A DNA stretch of 64,000 nt from Coprinus comatus. Its lineage: Eukaryota; Basidiomycota; Agaricomycetes; Agaricales; Agaricaceae. Location: contig JAWPGT010000004.1 of the NCBI GenBank assembly GCA_034638255.1, positions 1,116,001 to 1,180,000 on the forward strand, given 5' to 3'. Below the pieces are notes generated by a model. The model was not told the origin of the DNA, did no database searches, and saw only the letters and a program-made list of their open reading frames with translations. This document shows positions 12,017 to 30,040 of this stretch, one piece after another. Position 1 is the first letter of the stretch. Every line of letters begins with the position of its first letter. Position numbers and translations under genes: made by a program.

Positions 12017-13361
12017 ATGGCTTCCATCGGCTCTGTCACAAGGCAAATCGCCTCCCTGGAAATTGGAAACAAGAAGACTACACAGGCCTCGTCATCCTCA
12101 TCAACAACGACGACGATGAAACCACTCTCCAAACAACCTTCCAACCCCAACGTGTCAAAACTGCTCTCAAAGTTCGCTGCTCCGAATCCTATACAATCAA
12201 AACCTCACCATCCCTCTTCTCTACGGCACCCAATCAGTAAACAAGTAACGTTGGATATCGGACACTATGACGGCGGACTCGAAATTGACAATGAGAAACG
12301 TGGTGAACGTGTGTTCGGTGATGCTGCGCAAGACCTTGCTCTTGACTCGAGTACATCTCGGTTCGTCTTCGTTTTTCGGCCGATATAATGCACAGCTATT
12401 TATTTCCCATCCGAATCATAGAAAATGTCCAACTCGTGAATGGAGTCTTCATGACTTTGATATGGGGCGTCCACTTGGAAAAGGAAAATTCGGTCGAGTC
12501 TACATGGTTCGGACGAAATGTGAACCAAAATACATTCTAGCTCTCAAGACTTTATATAAATCCGAAATCGTCCAATCAAGAGTCGAAAAACAAATTCGAA
12601 GAGAAATCGAAATTCAGCAAAACCTTCGACATCCTAATGTTCTTCGTTTATACGGTTATTTCCATGATGAAAAACGTGTTTTCCTAATGCTTGAATTTGC
12701 TGGTAAAGGTGAACTTTATAAGCAATTAAGCAAATATGGATGTTTTTCAGAAAGGAGAAGTTCGAATTATATATATCAAATGGCTGATGCATTGATTTAT
12801 CTTCATGGTAAACATGTTATTCACCGTGACATTAAACCGGAGAATTTGTTACTTGGGATTAATGGAGAATTGAAGATCGGAGATTTTGGTTGGAGTGTTC
12901 ATGCTCCCGGGAATAGGAGAAAAACTTTGTGTGGGACTATGGATTATTTACCACCAGAGATGGTGGAAGGTAAAACACATAATGAGAAGGTTGATCATTG
13001 GGCTCTTGGGGTTTTGACGTATGAATTTATGATTGGAAATCCACCGTTTGAAGATCGGGTTGTACCAAACAGTGCGTTGCCTTTTTTTTCTTCATGTTTA
13101 TTTCATATATGAATTGTTTTTAGATACGTATACACGTATTGCGAAAGTCGATCTACATTTCCCATCAACCATGTCATCGGAGGCTCAAGACTTAATTTCA
13201 AAAGTGCGCTCGGTTTCTACAGCCCCTCGTCCTTCATAACTGACCAATTTTATTTATTTATTTTGTAGCTGTTACAATATGAACCTAGCAAACGTCTCCC
13301 TCTAACTGAAGTTTTAAAACATCCTTGGATCCTAAAACATAGACCCAGATCCGCCCAATGA
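12017..13361 (+). CDS. IPL1: Aurora-family mitotic serine/threonine kinase
   Basis: Chromosomal-passenger kinase that corrects kinetochore attachment. Exons: 12017-13071, 13124-13203, 13269-13361; total 1228 bases, one more than 409 codons. After a Ser/Thr-rich N-terminal extension of about 130 aa come all kinase landmarks: [20 protein letters not shown] (glycine loop), [10 protein letters not shown] (ATP lysine), [11 protein letters not shown] (catalytic loop), [11 protein letters not shown] (the DFGWSV form is Aurora-specific), [16 protein letters not shown] (activation loop Thr) and [18 protein letters not shown]. It ends [16 protein letters not shown] single extra base near 12355-12380, plausibly in the T run of GTTTTTCGG, separates the N-terminal frame from the FGRYNAQLF segment. 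The start is the first in-frame Met of the upstream frame. IPL1 is the yeast name; ark1 is the fission-yeast equivalent. Confidence 0.95.
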
Positions 13362-14980
13362 TCCTTCCTTTCATAGAAGAAGACGGCAATAGACTGTTGT
13401 TTTCTTTCTGTTTCTGGTATATATGTTTTTGTTTTTGTATCCTTCTCTTTCTCTTTCTCGATTTTAACCTCCTGTGGTGTAATTCTAGTTGGCATTTCAA
13501 CCTTTTTTTTTTTTTGCCTAGTGTCACTTGTTTCTTTTGACGGACTTGAATGGAAACCGTTACATACCTGCTTCAAATATGTTATGAGAGGACATTTTTT
13601 CCCGCTTAATAGAACAGAGAGACACTGTCCAGGCCCAGGTTTGCCGTTCGATTTGTTTATTTATTTGTTACTCCTGGTGGTATTCTTGGAATAGTCCTAG
13701 TGCATAGTTGACCCCAGAACCTCCGGGAGAAGGCTCAAAGTTTGCATCGTCATCACCTGCGGATTATCTAATGGTTCTATTGTCTATATATAACCCCCTT
13801 GCCCCTCCCATGTGTTCCTTTTCCTTACACCCCCCCCACTATACAGGTTTGCGATCGGCGTCACCAAAGGACTTGAGCAAGTGATGAATCTGTTCCAGAG
13901 AGATATCAAGTCTACCTTCATTGTCTACACCTTATGACTTAAAAGCTGGTTCAAGTGTTGTCGGGGGGGTCGATATTTTGAACTAAGAAACCTTACCATA
14001 GGTGATAAACAATAAGGTGGCTGGCCATTAGTATGAAACAGAGCATCATGAGAACATCCACGTTTCATTTGATGGATATCGGGCTGTATACTATATAGCA
14101 CTGATTTCCAGGGATGTTTCACAAACACCTCTCGAATGTTATCTGGATGGCTTATGGTCTATGTGCATTTGACCAATCCAGCACTGGACCGGCGTTGTCC
14201 ACGTATCCTTTGGATGTGTATAATGTGCAAAATCTTTTTATATTCTCGTTCCTTTGTGGAATATTTTGGCAGATGGTATTGGTTGGTACTTGGTAGTTAA
14301 TTATAATAGTACATTACTGTAATTCCGAATAACAGTTGGGTTGTTGGTCTACTCTGCAAGAACGAATATGTATGAATTGATAAATGTACTATTGGGAGAA
14401 GGGTAATATAAATCTGGAAATATGATACAAAATACAATTTAAGTAGTATGTAGTACGAACAACAGGAGCTTCTCCATTGAAATTTGGTGATAGTTAGGCC
14501 ACTTGAGTGGCGAATTAATATCAATATAAACTCAGTGAATAGGTTAGGGACTTAGCTCCAGGACACATTGCTGAGACTGCGGCCTTCAAAGATCATTTTA
14601 TCGCGATCCCGAAGCCACTTGACTCGAGCGAGTATGGAAAGCATCGGGAAGCGGAATACCACATTTCTCAGGGCCATTCAGCCAGATATATGGGCGGATC
14701 TAACTTGATCTCCTCGACATAGGTCCGGTAAACGAAGGAAGGTTTTGTGGTTATCGATTGTCGGTGATGGTTCTGTGTATAATTACACATCCGTTGATGA
14801 GTGGATTATTGAATTGAGGTATGTTTGAAGGATCGACCTTGGTAATCCCGGTAGCTTGTAGCTAGATACGAGGAGTCACTGTTATTCATTAAGCCGTAGC
14901 TTGAATCTTGATGGTGTACTGTCGGGAATGAGTTGAGGCTTTGCATAATTGGGTTACGTTGAGGTAATATTTAGATTACA
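13362..14980. other. Gene-poor gap, no supported gene
   Basis: About 1.6 kb between the kinase and the DUF6699-like gene. It holds a T-rich kinase 3' flank with a poly-T run near 13504-13515 and a C run near 13831-13838. On the minus strand, 13841-13925 reads like an exon end (SLEQIHHLLKSFGDADRK, stop), but I could not build a consistent gene around it. No RNA gene recognised. Confidence 0.4.
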
Positions 14981-15559
14981 TTATTGATGTATCCAACGGT
15001 GAAACATGCCTGAATGCATAGGATGCCATAGTACGAGAGACCTTGGTATCAAGCACAGGAATGTCAAGACTATGATATGAGAACCATACTCTTGTTTGTT
15101 AACAGGAGAGAGAGATTTCCAGGAAGTCTGGACTCTGAGCTGATAAAGGCAACGAATGTCGTACACTAGAATGGTAAAGGGTGTTATTAGAGCTGTGTTG
15201 ACTGCATTTCCAAAGTCTTTAGCTCCAGCGGCCTGAGCTTCAATGATATCTCCCATTGTCACATACGACCCATTTGGCGCATAGATGTCAAATTTCCAAG
15301 GTAAGCACTGAGAAACGGTGGTGAGCTTCGGGTTAATGAGCACCTGTTTGTTTTGAGCGGCGCGAAGCTCGAGGAAGTAGTAATGGACGGTTGCTAACTC
15401 GTGAGTGACATCGAATCGTAGCACTGGAGAAGCCAGGATATGCGGAGTGTGGAAAGACGAGGCAGTTTGGAAGGAGGATTGGTACAGCATGAGAAGTTGC
15501 TCAGGAGTAGGAGAGTAGTATTGGTTGTGCTCTGCAGTGTGGACATTGTCCAGTGTCAT
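14981..15559 (-). CDS. Small hypothetical protein, DUF6699-like
   Basis: Open frame of 192 codons. Residues about 40-110 (SPVLRFDVTHELATV, then LPWKFDIYAPNGSYVTMGDI) resemble the pattern of DUF6699 proteins, which are abundant in Agaricomycetes and have no known function: a xLxxDxT strand, later a LPWxxxVxxxxGxxVTxxDV motif. No signal peptide or membrane segment. A splice is possible near 15198-15150, so the C-terminal third of the open frame may not be the true protein. Assignment is from pattern memory only. Confidence 0.45.
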   Translation of the reverse strand: MTLDNVHTAEHNQYYSPTPEQLLMLYQSSFQTASSFHTPHILASPVLRFDVTHELATVHYYFLELRAAQNKQVLINPKLTTVSQCLPWKFDIYAPNGSYVTMGDIIEAQAAGAKDFGNAVNTALITPFTILVYDIRCLYQLRVQTSWKSLSPVNKQEYGSHIIVLTFLCLIPRSLVLWHPMHSGMFHRWIHQ

Positions 15560-22240
<6,681 letters not shown>

Positions 22241-24746
22241 TCAAACTGGGATATAAGCCTGTGGAAGACTGCTAGGCCCTCCATAATTAACATGATCTTT
22301 ACTAGATCTAGGAATCACAGGATGTTCATTCATGGTAGGAGAGTTGTGACCTGATTCAGGTATGACAAACTGAATACGAAGAGGATCCTGATGATCAACG
22401 CGTTTATGTGACCTACTGCGACTAGCACCGCCGGTACGAGTACGACTGCGATCATCAAGTTCGATGTCTTCAAAGATGTTGTGGTGATTGTCGTTGTGGT
22501 TGGAAATGATGGTGGTATTTACCCCACTACTTCCGAATAAATCGGTGAAATTTGTGCCTCTCTCCCATAATTCTCCCATTCGAGTTGCTCCTGGAATCAA
22601 ATAGGACAGAAACCAGAATGTACGCTTAGTATTACTACGTTCTGGTTGGTCGGAGTTGGCATTGATAATATGGGTCGAACGTAATTTTCCGGCTTTTCGG
22701 AGGTTGAGTGTTATTCGGGACATCATTGCCACCGTTATACTATTCGTGAGAGATGGATGGATGTTATGTTATAAAGTTAGAACGAGGTAAGTTCGGAGGC
22801 ATGATGACAGGAAAGGAAGAGAAAGGAAGAAGGGAAGAGACGTACAGTTGTTCTGATCTAAAAATAATAATATATGTCCGATTAATTAGGACCTTGATTA
22901 CTGTGTTTTCCTTTTTTATCATGGTACTTACTGCGCAGCTATGTTTTTGGTTCCTTCCGGCGCCCCGATGATCATGAGTGTTAATACTAATGTCACCGAG
23001 AATATAACACTGGAATGTGGAGTTAGATATAAAAGGTCAATTATCAATTTATAGATGATACATGAGACATCCGACATGCATCATCGTCACATCGGTTTTG
23101 ATACCACCAATTTATGATGATGCAATGATAAAATGTAATATTAAAATGTAGATATACTTACCTATAATATAATAACCCGTCTTCGAAAAGTCTTTGAATT
23201 ATAAAAGAAGCTTCTTGTCGTCTAAGAGCAGGTACGGTTTTGTATAGGGTGAGTATGAAAATGATGGTGTCGTAGATTAGTGGAATCCAAGCTGATGATG
23301 ATGCTAAGATGTGACTGTAGGGGTGTTTATCATCGAATACCATGCTACAGGCTATGTCATCATGATGTATGCGGGTCGGTGTTTGGATTTTGGAGTTGGG
23401 TTTAGGTTTAGGTTTAGTGCGGTGTGCACCAGGGAATTGGAAGTTGGAAGGTGATAGTTGGAAGTTTGGGTTGGTTTAGAGTATCAGTGATAGTAATAAA
23501 TGATCAATGTATCAATGTATCAAATGATGGTGGATGTTTTTGGTGTATTGGTTAGTTGATGGTGAGATGTAGTGGAAGGTACAGAGATGGGGTGAGAGGT
23601 GAGGTAGAGTTAAATATGGATTATGGATAGTAAATGCTTACCACGAACACCAGATAACGGATTATGAGTGACCGCTGTCAATCAACCAAAAATTTAGTTA
23701 TTTTTATAAGTACAGGATACATTTAGGAAGAAAGAACTTACGGCCAGCATGAGAAATAAGATAAACATTGACTGCAGTCTCGATCAAAAGTATCAAGGAA
23801 AGAAAAATTGTAAGTGTTAGGGAATGTTGATAAATTGCTCGGATACGAAGTAGCATCATTAGGCCTACGACTTCGACGGCTAAAGCAACTGTTACGCCTT
23901 CGTATTTTACGAATCTGTCACACCTGGAATTATATAATGAGAGATGAACGACCAATGGCCGGAAGAGATGCAGAGTAGAAATAGAATAAAATTCACGGTT
24001 TGGTTTTGGGATCATGGGCGCAGGTTAAAAAAAAACAGAAGTGGAGCTTACACCTATAATAATTATGATGGGTTGGGTTGTTAGGGTGCGAGTTGTGGAG
24101 GGTAGGATTAAATATAGGGAACATACTTCGGGTGTCCATGCTGGAGAAAGGTAGGCTGTTTATTGAAATCGAGTTCAAAAGATGTTAGTATTACTACTAC
24201 CTTGGAATGGATGAAGAGGAAAGCTTTACCGTGTAAGTTGAGAATAAAACCTAATGGTGTAAAGTATCTGTTCTAATGCAAGTTGAGAGGAGGAGTCAGG
24301 ACCTAGATAAGTGGATAATATAATGGAGTTGTCTTACGAAGAAGAAGAGGTAAATGACTAAAAGGGGGTGTCGAGAGGTACGGTGGTTAGACGGTTGATG
24401 ACTTGGAGTTATAATAGTTATATTTCAAGATAGGGAGGGTACTTACATAGTCCTTTTCTACCTTTCCAAACATATTGAACTTCATCGGCGAATGTATCGA
24501 TATGATCCCATATGAGAACGGCGAAACTTGCAAATCCAACATACTGCATTTTTTTTAGAATAATATTGAAGAGGGGGTAGGTGAATACAAGACATACGTT
24601 TGTTCGTAGGCTATAATCACCCACATTCACACAATCAGTCAAATTAGAGTTGACATGGTCAGTTTTAGTAACAGTAAGTAAATAGATCGCGGAACATACG
24701 TCTCGAGTTTATCTTCAGCGGGAGTTGGGAGATTTGTATTTGACAT
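22241..24746 (-). CDS. DUF6533-domain multi-pass membrane protein
   Basis: Predicted polytopic membrane protein of a family greatly expanded in Agaricomycetes; function unknown. Twelve exons: 24746-24700, 24610-24598 (13 b), 24543-24447, 24357-24338 (20 b), 24272-24230, 24140-24127 (14 b), 23923-23742, 23674-23642, 23351-23162, 23009-22932, 22857-22846 (12 b), 22739-22241. The DUF6533 signature is YVGFASFAVLIWDHIDTFAD with DEVQYVWKGRKG, then CDRFVKYEGVTVAL, LLRIRAIY, SSSAWIPLIYDTIIFILTLY, IIQRLFEDGLLYY, TLVLTLMIIGAPEGTKNI and VAMMSRITLNLRKAG. About six hydrophobic segments precede a polar Ser/His-rich tail of about 160 residues. The summed exons are one base off a multiple of three; the mismatch falls at the joint of the 14-base exon and the next (24127/23923). 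Confidence 0.85.
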
Positions 24747-25528
24747 TTTCCTACTCTTTAGTTGTGGGGGGAGGAAGTCATGTAATGGAGGTAAAATAGA
24801 CCGGAATGAGTATTGTTAGTTGTTATAGGCCCGCAGCTGCCTCATTCCATTGGAGTATCATTTGCTTTAAATATGGATCTGTTGAAAGAATAGAATAGAA
24901 CTTTCTGTAATGAGCTTAGACTGCACCTGGCACCGGCTTATACTTAACTTTGTGTTGCAAAGGTGCGATATGTACGGAAAAGAGTCGACCCCATGAGCGT
25001 TGTATGTACAAATTATCTTACAGCATTCATGCTATATATGATGAAAATGGATTTCATAAAGATGCGACTTAATGGAGGTTTTTAGTGGAGCGACATAAAC
25101 AGTTGTTGTGAAGGTGTTGACCGGGCCGTGAGTGTTCCGGAATTTGGATCAAGCCGAGATGCCGAAGTTGGGTGTTCCGAAAAGGGTAAGTAGCGAGGTT
25201 GTAGACACCACGACGAAAGGCCGCAAGTACAACATCCGTCGGCACACCCTTCCCCCTCTTCAAGGTGAGTTATTATGATCATACATCGTTTGATATCAGG
25301 CTGGAGACATGCTGGAGAGACTGTTTGTGAGGCTTTTGGGGACGTTGGAATGTTTTGGAAAGATGGATGCAAGGTCTTTCGTTTGGATGAAGTTTTGATG
25401 GGATTTTTGGATGGACTGACATGATTAATTATTTCCCTCGTCCTCGCTACCTCACCTCTCCTCGGAGTCTACGCCTCATCGAAGGAATAGAATGCTGATA
25501 ATATATTATTTGGAATAGACTCGTAGTA
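24747..25528. other. Divergent intergenic region
   Basis: Promoter region between the DUF6533 gene (minus) and RPL25 (plus). Short open frames at 25069-25372 on the minus strand lack codon structure and family resemblance. A pyrimidine-rich stretch (25431-25460) precedes RPL25, as is common for fungal ribosomal protein genes. Confidence 0.35.
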
Positions 25529-26225
25529 ATGGCCACAACGAAAACCACCAAGGGCAAGGCTGCCGCCAAGAGTATGTTTTGAAGGAATTTTTGGCGGAAT
25601 GGTCGTTGATGTAGTTGAATAGCTTCCTCCAAGGACAGCAAGGCCAAGGCTGCCAAAAAGGCTGCTCTCCAGGGCGCCCATTCGCACTCTGCACGCAAGG
25701 AGCGTTTCTCGGTCTCCTTCCACCGCCCCAAGACCCTCAAGCTCGCCCGTGAGCCCAAGTACCCCCGCAAGTCTGTCCCCCATGCTCCCCGTATGGACCA
25801 ATACCGCACCATTGTCTCGTGAGTGGCTGTTGGGATGAATTTTGGTGGACATATTGATTAAAGAAAATGATATCAGGCCCTTGAACACTGAATCTGCGAT
25901 GAAGAAGATTGAAGAGCACAACACCCTCGTCTTCATTGTTGATGTCAAGTCGAACAAGCGTCAGATCAAGGATGCCGTCAAGAAGTTGTACGATGTCAAT
26001 GCGGCCAAGGTCAACACCCTCATTCGGTTTGTGATATTTCTCGAGGATGATGTAGATGGTTGTACTTATGCTATGATTGATTAGCCCTGATGGAAAGAAG
26101 AAGGCCTACGTTCGGCTGACACCTGATCACGATGCCCTGGACGTTGCTAACAAGGTACGGGAAATAGGATATACATAAGGAAGAAATGGAGTGCTGACAT
26201 AGTTTTGCAGATTGGTTTCATCTAA
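25529..26225 (+). CDS. RPL25: 60S ribosomal protein L25 (uL23, human L23A)
   Basis: Large-subunit protein near the polypeptide exit tunnel. Exons: 25529-25571, 25623-25818, 25877-26026, 26085-26154, 26211-26225; 474 bases, 157 aa. The Lys/Ala-rich eukaryotic extension (residues 1-50) leads to [60 protein letters not shown] and the C-terminal [20 protein letters not shown] ending NKIGFI. The final coding exon has only 15 bases. The open frames on the other strand (25447-25957) are shadows of this GC-rich gene. Confidence 0.98.
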
Positions 26226-26594
26226 GCGTCTTGGATGTGAGATTTGCTGAGAGTCTGTAGTTTTGTGTACGCGATGCCAAAATATATGCGATATCCGCAC
26301 GCCGTTATGTAGTATGATACGTGTTTAGCAATATGTAACACGGTGGGCCATCATGAATCTGTGATGGAGGTGCCACGGCCATGCGCGTCGCATGTTCTAA
26401 AAATGATGAAAATGGCAACAAGAAGCTTGGCGCGTGAGAGCGGCGGGGCAGGTGACATTGAGGTCCGTGCGGTGTGCGGTGTGTTGTAGGTATGGTGGCA
26501 GGAAATTGGCAAGAAAAGAATGTATTATGTACGTAGGCAAGGGCAGGGGAGATGATGGAGCTGCGTTGGTGCGGGGTAAGGAACAAGGCGGGAG

Positions 26595-26617
26595 TGACGT
26601 GACGTGACGTGAGTGAC
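26595..26617. promoter_or_regulatory. Tandem TGACG repeats upstream of the mucin gene
   Basis: Three head-to-tail TGACG units (starts 26595, 26600, 26605) run into TGAGTGACA, about 140 bases before the start codon at 26755. TGACGT is the CRE/ATF core and TGAGTGA is AP-1-like. Regulation by bZIP factors is inferred. Confidence 0.4.
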
Positions 26618-26754
26618 ATGTCGTGGGGGTGCGAGAAGAAATGTTTGATTTGTTGTTTAGGACTGACCTTCATCTCTCTGCTTTTCCCCGACCCACCCAC
26701 GCTCCTTCTCTTTCTGGCAGCTCCTGCGTGCCGTCCTGCTCGTCAGCACCGCCT

Positions 26755-29137
26755 ATGCTTTACCCCCGCCTTCTCCCTCTTGTAGCCCTTGTAGCCTCCG
26801 TCTGGGGTGCTCACTCGTCCGCTGAGTACTCCCATGCGCGTCGTTCGCTCTCCAGGCGCCAGGGCCTCTTTGGGAACCTGGGCAATACTTTAGATGATGT
26901 TGTACAAAATGTCCCTGTTGTCGATGATGTCGCTGGTCTGTGCTTTTCTTTTTACCCGTCGCTCTTTTTTCTTATTTTCCCACAGACTCTCTCAACGGCA
27001 TCGTCAACCCGCCATCTGATCCCCCTCAGAACAATCCTCCTCAGCAGAACAACGGAGACTCTTCTTCTGCTGCTGCCTCTGAATCTGACTCTGAATCTGC
27101 TTCTTCGGTCTCCTCTTCCACCGCCACCACAACTGCTACTAATACCACCACCACTGTTTCCTCTTCAAGCACTGGTCTCCTCGGCGGAATTGGTGGTGGT
27201 CTGGACACTGCTGTTGCTCCTATCACTACTCTCATAGGTGGTCCAACAGAAACAACAAGCACTACTCCGACTCTGACCACAAATGCCCCTACCACTGTCA
27301 TCCTCGATCCTACGTCCATTACGGATCCTGGCCCATTACCGACAGAGACTACAACTGCAGATCCAGACACAACAACATCCACCGATGCAACTAGCACGAC
27401 TGACCCGGTCACTGCTCCGGACCCGCAGATCACAGATCCACCTACCACCACCACAAGTACCACAAATGGCGGTATATTGGATCCAATCACCTCCGTCCTC
27501 AGCCCGATCGTCGACCCCGTCACCAGTATTGTTGACACCCTCACAAGTGTTATTGTTGACCCGGTCACTAGCATCCTCGATCCTGTAACCAGCGTTGTTG
27601 TTGATCCCGTAACCAGTATCATCAGTGACATTAAACCCACTACCACCATCCTCCCACCGACCACCATTTTGGACCCTATTACCACAAATTTGCCTAATGT
27701 TACTACCATCATACCGGGTCCTACTCCAGATCCTGATACTACTTCGGATGGACCTACTTCACTTCCTGATACTACATCGGATGGACCTACCTCACTTCCT
27801 GATAATACATCACCTGGTCCTACGTCGCTTCCTGATACTACTACACCTGGTCCTACGTCACTTCCTGATACTACTGCACCTGGTCCTACATCGCTTCCTG
27901 ATACTACCACGGTACTTGATCCGACTGGACCATCTGCAAATATCACGACGACGCTTGGTCCTACTATCAGCTTCCCCGAGCCAACTGGAAGTGCTAATGC
28001 AACTACTACTGCTGAAGACAGTGACACTTCACCCGTTACCGTTACCGCCACAGTCATCTCAACCATTTCCATTGACCCAGGTCTTTCCTTCGTTTTGACT
28101 GAGACGGCTTTGGCTCATGCTACGGTCCCGACCACAACCGCCACTCCTACCATTACTGATCCCGATGAGGCAATAACCACAGCAGAATCCATCCCGATTG
28201 AGGCCGCTACTACGCTTATTGTCTCAGCGCCTCTACCAACAGGCATTCCTGCCCGAATTTTCCCTCGTGATCAGTTGGATTTGAACAGTGATCTTAGCGG
28301 TTACACTCTGATTAGTATCCTATTCAATGAGGAACTCAGTTGGCCATGGGTAGTTCAGAACACAAATTCCTCTAGCCAGATCTTTGCATATCTCCCTGTG
28401 TTGATTAGGACGGCTCTTGATATCACTGGTAAGCTCCATATCCTATTGCTCCAAACAATCAAAGCTCATCATTTTGTACAGCTGACCAAGTTAAATCTTA
28501 CGCATTACAAGTCTACATCCCAACTACGTATCGTAGCCCTTCAGATGTTTCCAAGCTTGGGACTACTTGGCTTGGTTACATACCGTCGGACCTGGTAGAC
28601 ACACTGGCGGCTCTTATCAAAGCCAAATCATCACCTTTCTACACTGGTGTTCCTCCTGGTGTTGCAAGAGACCTTGCAGGTCGTGTGGTCCCTGGGTTCT
28701 CGCTGCTTTCGGTACCTGACGAGAACAAGCCCTCTGACGGTGGCGATATAACTACAGCTTCTGGTTCCAATAACAAGTCCCGCCAAGATGCTATCATCGG
28801 TGTTGTCAGCGCACTTGGAGCTGTTGCACTCTTAGTCCTCGTATTCCTTGTTTACAGGTCTATGAAACGTCGCAAGCAACTCGCTCATCGTCGTCTCTCT
28901 GATCCTCCCAATGAAGCTGCTGGTGTTCGTCCTACCGGCCGTCAATTCGATCAAGACAGTGTTGGTGGTGCTAGAAGAAGAAGCTTCTATTATGCGGAGG
29001 ATTCTTTGAGAGGATTTGAAGGACACAATGATGCGCTTTTGCGAGATGAAATGACCCCTACGACTATGACTCAAAGGAGACCTGCTCAGGGTCCGATTTC
29101 GACACCGGTTTTGAATGAAAGTACAATGCATTGGTAA
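26755..29137 (+). CDS. MSB2: Msb2-like signalling mucin (single-pass membrane glycoprotein)
   Basis: Likely cell-surface sensor of the Msb2/Hkr1 type, acting upstream of MAP-kinase cascades. Exons 26755-26935, 26986-28428, 28482-29137 total 2280 bases, 759 aa. Residues 1-19 form a signal peptide (LYPRLLPLVALVASVWGA). A Ser/Thr/Pro-rich stalk of about 400 residues follows, with short repeats: LDPxTS/VDPVTS units (27480-27680) and about six PGPTSLPDTT-type units (27725-27905). A globular membrane-proximal domain (SGYTLISILFNEELSWPWVV, ALQVYIPTTYRSPSDVSKLG, WLGYIPSDLVDTLAALIKAK) resembles the Hkr1-Msb2 homology region. One transmembrane helix (IIGVVSALGAVALLVLVFLV, coded near 28796-28855) precedes a basic cytoplasmic tail of about 95 residues. 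The mucin architecture is certain; the Msb2 identity rests on the extracellular domain. Confidence 0.75.
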
Positions 29138-30040
29138 ACCAAAAAAAAAACGATTTTATGGTATTTCGCTCCCACTCGGGTTAGTGGCTGGATCGCGCTC
29201 TACTCCCCCGCTCTCTCTTTCGACCTCGGATATTCTTTCTCGCGGTTTTTTTTTTCCATTCATGGACTTTTTTGTGACGGTTATTCTTTTTTTTAAACGC
29301 CTGACTCACGATCGTACTCCTGCTTTTGCTCCTTTTTTGTATTTCCGGGTCTTCTTCAACTCTCTTGTTAACCACCAATGCCCTTTCATCCTTAGCTTGT
29401 GCCGTGTTTGGGGAAGAGTATTATTTATTATTGTGCACATATACCACATCTTTCATATTTAGTTTTCAGTTTCTTTTTTCTTTTTAGCGTATACATATTG
29501 ATGATTAATTTTCTGCTTCTTTTGCTCTCTTAGGTTAAACTTGGGAAGTGTTTTAGAAGGATTTTTTTTTTCTTTGGCTGCTGGTTTTTTTTTTTCGTAG
29601 GTTATCGATTTATTCCGGGATGAAAGAATTGATGATTGGTTCTATTGATTGAGAGGGTGTTTGTTATTCAATATATATTATCGTATATCATATTATCGTA
29701 CATATATCCGTTAGAGTTTTGAGTTTTTGACAAATTCATGAGTACTGAGTATGGAACAGTCAGACGCTTGCAGTATTTTGTGGGTTAATATAGTTCCATG
29801 AGCTGTTGGAATTCAGTTTTGTTCGTTTATCGATTTTTTCCCCCTGCTATTTGTAGTGCACTGTATTTGTTTTGTCATGATTATAGGTCTCTCTCGTTCT
29901 CGTCAGTAAGTTTTGTTATGGGGTTTTGTGGTTATATGTAGTCAGTTTCTTTTTTTCTATATTGAGAAGTTCTATAACGTCTGAGGCATATATATATACT
30001 CTAACTAATACTCGTGCACTAAGGTATCCACTTTTTGATT
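29138..30040. other. 3' flanks of convergent genes
   Basis: T- and TTT-run-rich DNA (poly-T tracts near 29247, 29288, 29562 and 29587) between the mucin stop and the TAH18 stop. Consistent with untranslated and termination regions. No gene recognised. Confidence 0.45.

Noticed and set aside
13841..14128. Possible small gene ending LLKSFGDADRK
   Set aside because: Two frames are equally open after the putative splice and no upstream exons could be linked.
25447..25957. Minus-strand frames over RPL25
   Set aside because: Antisense shadows of a GC-rich ribosomal protein gene; no family resemblance.
27480..27910. CRISPR-like or satellite repeat
   Set aside because: The periodic sequence is codon-based, encoding degenerate DPVTS and PTSLPDTT units of the mucin stalk.
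27041..28072. 343-codon minus-strand frame
   Set aside because: Val/Gly-rich shadow of the Thr/Pro repeats of the mucin gene.
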